NCBI GenBank assembly: GCA_039809865.1
Contig: JBDHVW010000036.1
Span: 7,501 to 71,500 of the forward strand
Direction of reading: 5' to 3'
Length of the DNA stretch: 64,000 nt
From: QWHO01 sp039809865
Lineage (GTDB): Bacteria; Vulcanimicrobiota; Xenobia; Xenobiales; QWHO01
Notes under the pieces: generated by a model
The model's input: only the letters and a program-made list of their open reading frames with translations
The model's database searches: none
What the model was told of the DNA's origin: nothing
Made by a program: the position numbers and the translations under genes
Shown here: in pieces, positions 60,028-64,000 of the stretch
How positions within the stretch are numbered: the first letter of the stretch is position 1
Layout: each line of letters begins with the position of its first letter

Positions 60028-60404
60028 TGAGCGAGACCGTTACACTCGTCCACCCTGTCAACGTCAAGGTCATCATGACCGATGGTTTCCGCGAGCAACT
60101 GCGCGGCGAGGTGCAGGCCTCGATGGCGCAGGTGACGGACAACCTCGAGCGCCTCGGGCAGATCGAGGGCGACACCCAGGCCATGCAGTGGGTCAACGCC
60201 GAGCGCGCCCGCCTGACCCGCCTCAAGAGCGAGTTGGAGTGGCGCCTGAAAGAGGCCGAGCAGGTCAAGGACGGCGCCGAGATCCCGCTGACCACCTACC
60301 AGGGCATGGCCACGGTCAAGGTGGGGGACAACCTCAAGCAGTCGCTCTCGACCGAGCTGGTCCTGAAAGACTGGACCGTGGTGGCCATCCGCCACAACTC
60401 GTGA
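60027..60404 (+). CDS. ylqD: YlqD-family protein
   Basis: A 125-residue protein between khpA and rimM, the place where ylqD sits in Bacillus. It has a basic/coiled central helix (ARLTRLKSELEWRLKEAEQVKDG) between beta-rich ends, and the last part (LTTYQGMATVKVGDNLKQSLS) fits the family. The function of YlqD is unknown. The position supports the assignment more than the sequence alone does. Confidence 0.7.
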   Translation: MSETVTLVHPVNVKVIMTDGFREQLRGEVQASMAQVTDNLERLGQIEGDTQAMQWVNAERARLTRLKSELEWRLKEAEQVKDGAEIPLTTYQGMATVKVGDNLKQSLSTELVLKDWTVVAIRHNS

Positions 60405-60976
60405 ACCAGCCGCGTCGTCGCTGGCCCGGAAAGGCCTCCGACCAGAAAGCCGACGAGCTGGTGGCGATCGGCAAGATCATCAAGCCGCACGGGGTGCGGG
60501 GCGAGATGCGCGTGGAGATCCTGACCGATTTCCCCGAGCGCTACGAGGAGACCGAGGAGGTCCACCTCATCCCGCCCCCGTCGGGCGCCGCCAAAGAGGC
60601 CCCGGACACGATCTGGCTGCTGCCGGTCGAATCCACCCGGGCCCACCACGGGCGCATGCTGGTCAAGCTCGCGGGCGTCAACGATATGGACCAGGCGGGC
60701 TACCTGCGCAACTTCACCCTGGCGGTGCCCCAGGACGAGCTGATCGAGCTGGAAGAGGGCGAGTACTGGCACTGGCAGCTCGAGGGACTTACCGTCGTCA
60801 ACGCCGAGGGCGAGACGCTGGGCACGCTGCGCGAAGTCTTGAATACTCCGGCGCACGACCTCTATTGCGTCGCCACGAGCGAAGGGGAGATCCTGATCCC
60901 CGCCGTGGACGACTACGTGCACGCGGTCGACCTGGAGAAGAAGCGCATCGTGGTGAGCGTCCCGGTCATCGAGTAA
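60401..60976 (+). CDS. rimM: ribosome maturation factor RimM
   Basis: A 191-residue 16S rRNA processing factor. After a 20-residue basic leader, VAIGKIIKPHGVRGEMRVEILTDFPERY is the classic RimM N-domain. The PRC barrel follows (EYWHWQLEGLTVVNAEGETLGTLREVLNTPAHD), ending IPAVDDYVHAVDLEKKRIVVSV. I start it at GTG 60401, which overlaps the ylqD stop (GTGA); longer open frames upstream are artefacts. It acts on the 30S head with S19. Confidence 0.95.
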   Translation: MNQPRRRWPGKASDQKADELVAIGKIIKPHGVRGEMRVEILTDFPERYEETEEVHLIPPPSGAAKEAPDTIWLLPVESTRAHHGRMLVKLAGVNDMDQAGYLRNFTLAVPQDELIELEEGEYWHWQLEGLTVVNAEGETLGTLREVLNTPAHDLYCVATSEGEILIPAVDDYVHAVDLEKKRIVVSVPVIE

Positions 60977-60980
60977 AACG

Positions 60981-61655
60981 ATGCGCATCGACATCCTCAC
61001 GCTGTTCCCGGAGATCTTCGCGCCGCTCTTCGCGAGCATCCCCGCACGCGCGCAGGAGAAGGGGCTGGTGGAGATTCACCTGCACAACCTGCGGCAGTGG
61101 GGCATCGGCCGCCACCGGCAGGTCGACGACGGGCCCTATGGCGGCGGTCCCGGGATGGTGCTGCTGGCCGAGCCCCTCTTCAACGCAACGGACGCCATCG
61201 AGGCTCAGGGCGGGCCCATGAGAACGCTGCTCACGTCCCCCCAGGGCCCGCGGCTGAATCAAGAGACCGTGTTCCGGCTGGCCAAGGAGCCCCGCCTGCT
61301 GCTGGTCTGCGGCCACTACGAGGGGCTGGACGAGCGCTACCGCGACGCCAAAGTGGACGAGGAGTTCTCTATCGGCGACTACGTCATCAGCGGCGGAGAA
61401 CTGGCCGCGATGGTGCTGGCCGATGCTTTGATCCGCGTGCAGCCAGGCGCCATCGACGCCGAGAGCGTGCGCCAGGATTCGTTCGCCGAGGGCTTACTGG
61501 ACCATCCCCACTATTCGCGCCCGGCCGAGATCCGCGGGTTGCGGGTGCCCGAGGTGCTGCTGGGCGGCAACCACGCCGCCATCGAAAAGTGGCGCCGTCA
61601 GCAGGCCCTGCAGCGCACGCGGGACCGCCGCCCCGATCTGATCAAGGATTCTTGA
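60981..61655 (+). CDS. trmD: tRNA (guanine-N1-)-methyltransferase TrmD
   Basis: A 224-residue SPOUT methyltransferase that makes m1G37 in tRNAs. Motifs: MRIDILTLFPEIF, DDGPYGGGPGMVL, CGHYEGLDERY and EFSIGDYVISGGELAAMVL, which contain the trefoil-knot SAM site. It is 4 nt after rimM, and ends the operon. Its 3' end overlaps the convergent WG-repeat gene by 14 bp. rplS, often next in this cluster, is absent. Confidence 0.97.
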   Translation: MRIDILTLFPEIFAPLFASIPARAQEKGLVEIHLHNLRQWGIGRHRQVDDGPYGGGPGMVLLAEPLFNATDAIEAQGGPMRTLLTSPQGPRLNQETVFRLAKEPRLLLVCGHYEGLDERYRDAKVDEEFSIGDYVISGGELAAMVLADALIRVQPGAIDAESVRQDSFAEGLLDHPHYSRPAEIRGLRVPEVLLGGNHAAIEKWRRQQALQRTRDRRPDLIKDS

Positions 61656-62601
61656 AGAACGGCTTTTTCGCTTTGATGATTTTCCCGTTCCGATAGATGT
61701 GATACTCCACGCCCTTCTTGTCCTTGGCGATGGCGAAGCTGCCGCTCTTGTCGTCGTCCCCGTCTCGGTAGTTGAACGTGCTGGCTGACGCGAACCGTGG
61801 CGCGATCACCCAGTCTCCTTTGGGGTTGATGTAGCCCCACATCCCGCCGCGCCGCACTTCGTGATGCTCTTTGCGTGGATTGATGAGCCCTGCATCCTCG
61901 ATACCCACGAGTTGCCCGTTCTTGTAAATCCACTTCTGCTTGAAGCCGTCGGACACGACCTGGTCCCACTTCTGGAGCTTGCCGGGCTGCTGGGCCGGCG
62001 CCAGGCCCTCCTCGCAGAAGTGGCCGGCACTCGCGAATCGGGGTGTGATGGCCCATTTCTTGGTGTCGAAGTCGATGTAGCCCCAGAGCTGGGTGTCTTT
62101 CTCCTGGGTGGCTTGATAGAAGAAGTAGCGTGGGACCGGGGCGTAGGGGTCGCGCGCGACGTCCCGGGGAATTTCTTCGGCCTCGGCTGCCGCGGCTACC
62201 GGGACGGGGGTCGCCGCCCCGGCTTGCGGTGAGATCTCGATCGTTCCGGCGGTGGGGTCGACCCGCACCGAGCCTCCCAACACTTCCACGAAGCGCTTGA
62301 GGGGCACCATCGTCCGGCCGTCGTGGTCCACCGCGCCATAGACGATCGTGCCGTTCACCCATACCTGGCCGCCCGGCATCTCGAGGCCAGCGGGCACCTC
62401 CCGGGTCGTGGCAATGGCGTAGGAGGGCCCCACCCGGATCGGGGTCAGTCCCAACTCGGAGGCCAGCGCCTGGAAGTCGATTTGCAGGCCGCTCCCGCTC
62501 CCCTCGGTGGCGCCCGCGAACGGCTTGCCCTGGACCGAGATCTGCTCGGCCTGCGCGATGATGGTCAGCAAAAAGAGACAAAGAAGCAGAAGCCTGCGCA
62601 T
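61642..62601 (-). CDS. secreted WG-repeat protein with copper-amine-oxidase-N-like domain
   Basis: A 319-residue exported protein. The signal peptide (LLLLCLFLLTIIAQA) is followed by a domain resembling the copper amine oxidase N-like module (GRTMVPLKRFVEVLGGSVRVD, near residue 90). After a Pro/Ala linker come WG repeats: LWGYIDFDTKKWAITPRFASAGHF and MWGYINPKGDWVIAPRFASASTF share the pattern. WG repeats are common in secreted beta-rich proteins of unknown role. Single gene, divergent from glgP. Confidence 0.8.
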   Translation of the reverse strand: MRRLLLLCLFLLTIIAQAEQISVQGKPFAGATEGSGSGLQIDFQALASELGLTPIRVGPSYAIATTREVPAGLEMPGGQVWVNGTIVYGAVDHDGRTMVPLKRFVEVLGGSVRVDPTAGTIEISPQAGAATPVPVAAAAEAEEIPRDVARDPYAPVPRYFFYQATQEKDTQLWGYIDFDTKKWAITPRFASAGHFCEEGLAPAQQPGKLQKWDQVVSDGFKQKWIYKNGQLVGIEDAGLINPRKEHHEVRRGGMWGYINPKGDWVIAPRFASASTFNYRDGDDDKSGSFAIAKDKKGVEYHIYRNGKIIKAKKPFFKNP

Positions 62602-62691
62602 GGCGCATGGTTCCCTGCCAGCGAAGAGGAACCCTCGGACTCGATTCGGAATGCAGCCCCCATGCCCTCAGACAGCCCGAAGGAGAAGCCC

Positions 62692-64000
62692 ATGGCCCGC
62701 AAACCCGCCGAATCTGGCAAGGAAACCGGCAAGCCCGCCGCCCCCAAGAAGGCTCCCGCCGCCAAGAAGCCGGCTGCCGCGCCGCCCAAGAAGCAGACGC
62801 CGGCACCCCAGCCCGCGGCCAAGGAGACCCAGGTGGCGCAGATCCTCATCGAGGACGACCGCACAGGCATGGCGACCCCCGTGCTCAAACGCGCGCTGCT
62901 GGATAACCTGGCGTATCTGCAAGCCAAGGACACCACCACCTGGACCGCCCTCGACCGCTTCAAGGCGCTGGCCACCACGGTGCGCGACCGCCTGGTGCGG
63001 CGCTGGATCGAGACCCAAAAGGCCTACTACGCCAAAGACGCCAAGCGGGTTTACTACCTCTCGGCCGAGTTCTTGCTGGGGCGCTCGCTGGCCAACAACA
63101 TGATCAACCTGGGCATTTACGAAGAGTGCCGTGACGTCATGAAACAGCTGGGCGTCGACCTGGGCGAGGCCCTGGATCAAGAGGCCGACGCCGGGCTCGG
63201 AAACGGCGGCCTGGGCCGGCTGGCCGCCTGCTACCTCGACTCCATGGCCACGCTGGCGCTGCCGGGCATGGGCTATGGCATTCGCTACGAGTTCGGCATC
63301 TTCGAGCAGCACATCCAGGAAGGCTACCAGGTGGAGGCGCCCGACAACTGGCTGCGCACCGGCAACCCCTGGGAGATCGCGCGCCCCGAGTACGAGGTCA
63401 AGGTGCAGTTCGGGGGGCGCACCGAGGCCTACCTCGATGTGGACGGAAATTTCCGCATTCGCTGGGTCGACTCCAAGGACGTGATGGCGGTGCCTTACGA
63501 CACGCCGATCGCGGGTTACAACAACAACACCGTCAACAACCTCCGCCTGTGGCGCGCGCGCGCCCTGCAGGAGCTCGATTTCTCCGAGTTCGACCAGGGC
63601 GACTACGAGCTGGCGGTGCAGGCCAAGACCCTCTCCGAGAACATCTCGAAGGTGCTCTACCCCAACGACAACTCGATGCAGGGCAAGGAGCTGCGGCTCA
63701 AGCAGCAGTATTTCTTCGTGAGCGCCACGGTGCAAGACATCGTGCGCCGCTATCTCAAGACGCACAAGAACTTCAAGGAATTCCCCAACAAGGTGACGAT
63801 GCAGCTCAACGACACGCATCCCACCCTGGCCATTCCCGAGTTGCTGCGCCTGCTGCTCGACATCCACCGCCTCACCTGGAGCGAGGCCTGGGACATCACC
63901 TGGCGCAGCTTCGGCTACACCAACCACACGCTGTTGCCGGAGGCGCTCGAGAAGTGGCCGGTCTCCTTCCTGGAGCGCCTGCTGCCGCGTCACCTGGAGC
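62692..64000 (+). CDS. glgP: glycogen phosphorylase, 5' part (runs off the window)
   Basis: The first 436 codons of a glycogen/starch phosphorylase, which releases glucose-1-phosphate. After an unusual Lys/Ala/Pro-rich leader (about 40 residues, e.g. KPAAPKKAPAAKKPAAAPPK) the fold begins at LLDNLAYLQAKD. Family motifs are VYYLSAEFLLGRSLANNM, DAGLGNGGLGRLAACYLDS and LNDTHPTLAIPELLR. The PLP lysine and C-terminal half lie beyond 64000. The start at ATG 62692 is favoured by AAGGAG six bases upstream; ATG 62662 adds ten residues. Confidence 0.93.
   Translation, partial: MARKPAESGKETGKPAAPKKAPAAKKPAAAPPKKQTPAPQPAAKETQVAQILIEDDRTGMATPVLKRALLDNLAYLQAKDTTTWTALDRFKALATTVRDRLVRRWIETQKAYYAKDAKRVYYLSAEFLLGRSLANNMINLGIYEECRDVMKQLGVDLGEALDQEADAGLGNGGLGRLAACYLDSMATLALPGMGYGIRYEFGIFEQHIQEGYQVEAPDNWLRTGNPWEIARPEYEVKVQFGGRTEAYLDVDGNFRIRWVDSKDVMAVPYDTPIAGYNNNTVNNLRLWRARALQELDFSEFDQGDYELAVQAKTLSENISKVLYPNDNSMQGKELRLKQQYFFVSATVQDIVRRYLKTHKNFKEFPNKVTMQLNDTHPTLAIPELLRLLLDIHRLTWSEAWDITWRSFGYTNHTLLPEALEKWPVSFLERLLPRHLE

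Noticed and set aside
1..64000. CRISPR arrays, insertion sequences, integrase genes, rRNA genes and tRNAs other than tRNA-Sec
   Set aside because: Looked for and not seen. The only tandem repeats are the short GTCGACA heptamers, which lack spacers.

Overview
The window is about 64 kb of high-GC bacterial DNA at roughly 95% coding density. I see no insertion sequence, integrase, prophage or CRISPR array. The best lineage clue is the block ffh-rpsP-khpA(ylqC)-ylqD-rimM-trmD at 57.9-61.7 kb, an order known from Firmicutes and other Terrabacteria. Lipoproteins, a LysM/L,D-transpeptidase, WG-repeat and copper-amine-oxidase-N-like domains, an RND/MMPL exporter and an adaptor-permease-ATPase exporter suggest an envelope with an outer membrane. 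A GC-rich candidate lineage such as Eremiobacterota/Vulcanimicrobiota or Armatimonadota would fit, but this is inference; no rRNA is present to settle it.

Layout. 0-5 kb: a PIN/Phd toxin-antitoxin pair, hypotheticals, a structured repeat next to a gene fragment, and a large secreted CHAT protein. 5-11 kb: an accessory block with an ankyrin membrane protein, HEAT-like proteins and a nucleotidyltransferase-like, glycine-rich protein coupled to a HEAT protein; a second copy of the structured repeat closes it. 11-24 kb: an RND/MMPL exporter, a cyclase/AAA/TPR regulator, an L,D-transpeptidase, a 1173-residue hybrid histidine kinase and an MFS exporter. 24-31 kb: a tightly packed seven-gene minus-strand operon (bicupin, PrpF-like isomerase, asparagine synthase, amidohydrolase, FAD monooxygenase, small membrane protein, GldA-like dehydrogenase) that looks like an uncharacterised small-molecule pathway. 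31-38 kb: a divergent three-gene exporter, a phospholipase D-like protein with an upstream lipoprotein, and a MerR regulator. 38-47 kb: paired secreted paralogues, three histidine kinases with degenerate features, a selenocysteine tRNA, an M30-like secreted metallopeptidase and an ECF sigma factor. 47-57 kb: serA, a TatA/B component, a thioesterase, two MBL hydrolases, a rhomboid protease, a caspase-like lipoprotein, RNase G and a class A beta-lactamase-like lipoprotein. 57-64 kb: the SRP/ribosome-maturation operon, a WG-repeat protein and the 5' part of glycogen phosphorylase.

The most unusual observation combines two parts of the window. A tRNA-Sec gene (anticodon UCA) lies at 44608-44699. 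A small gene at 22222-22809 is interrupted by one in-frame UGA, followed at a SECIS-compatible distance by a perfect 7-bp hairpin with G in its loop. The frame reads sensibly on both sides. It could be a new selenoprotein or simply a nonsense-mutated gene. Other leads are the covarying two-hairpin repeat at about 2.25 and 10.88 kb, two putative effector/immunity-style pairs, a caspase-like lipoprotein, and the 24-31 kb operon.

Genes are often translationally coupled here by GTGA or ATGA overlaps. I used this to choose several starts that lie inside longer open frames.
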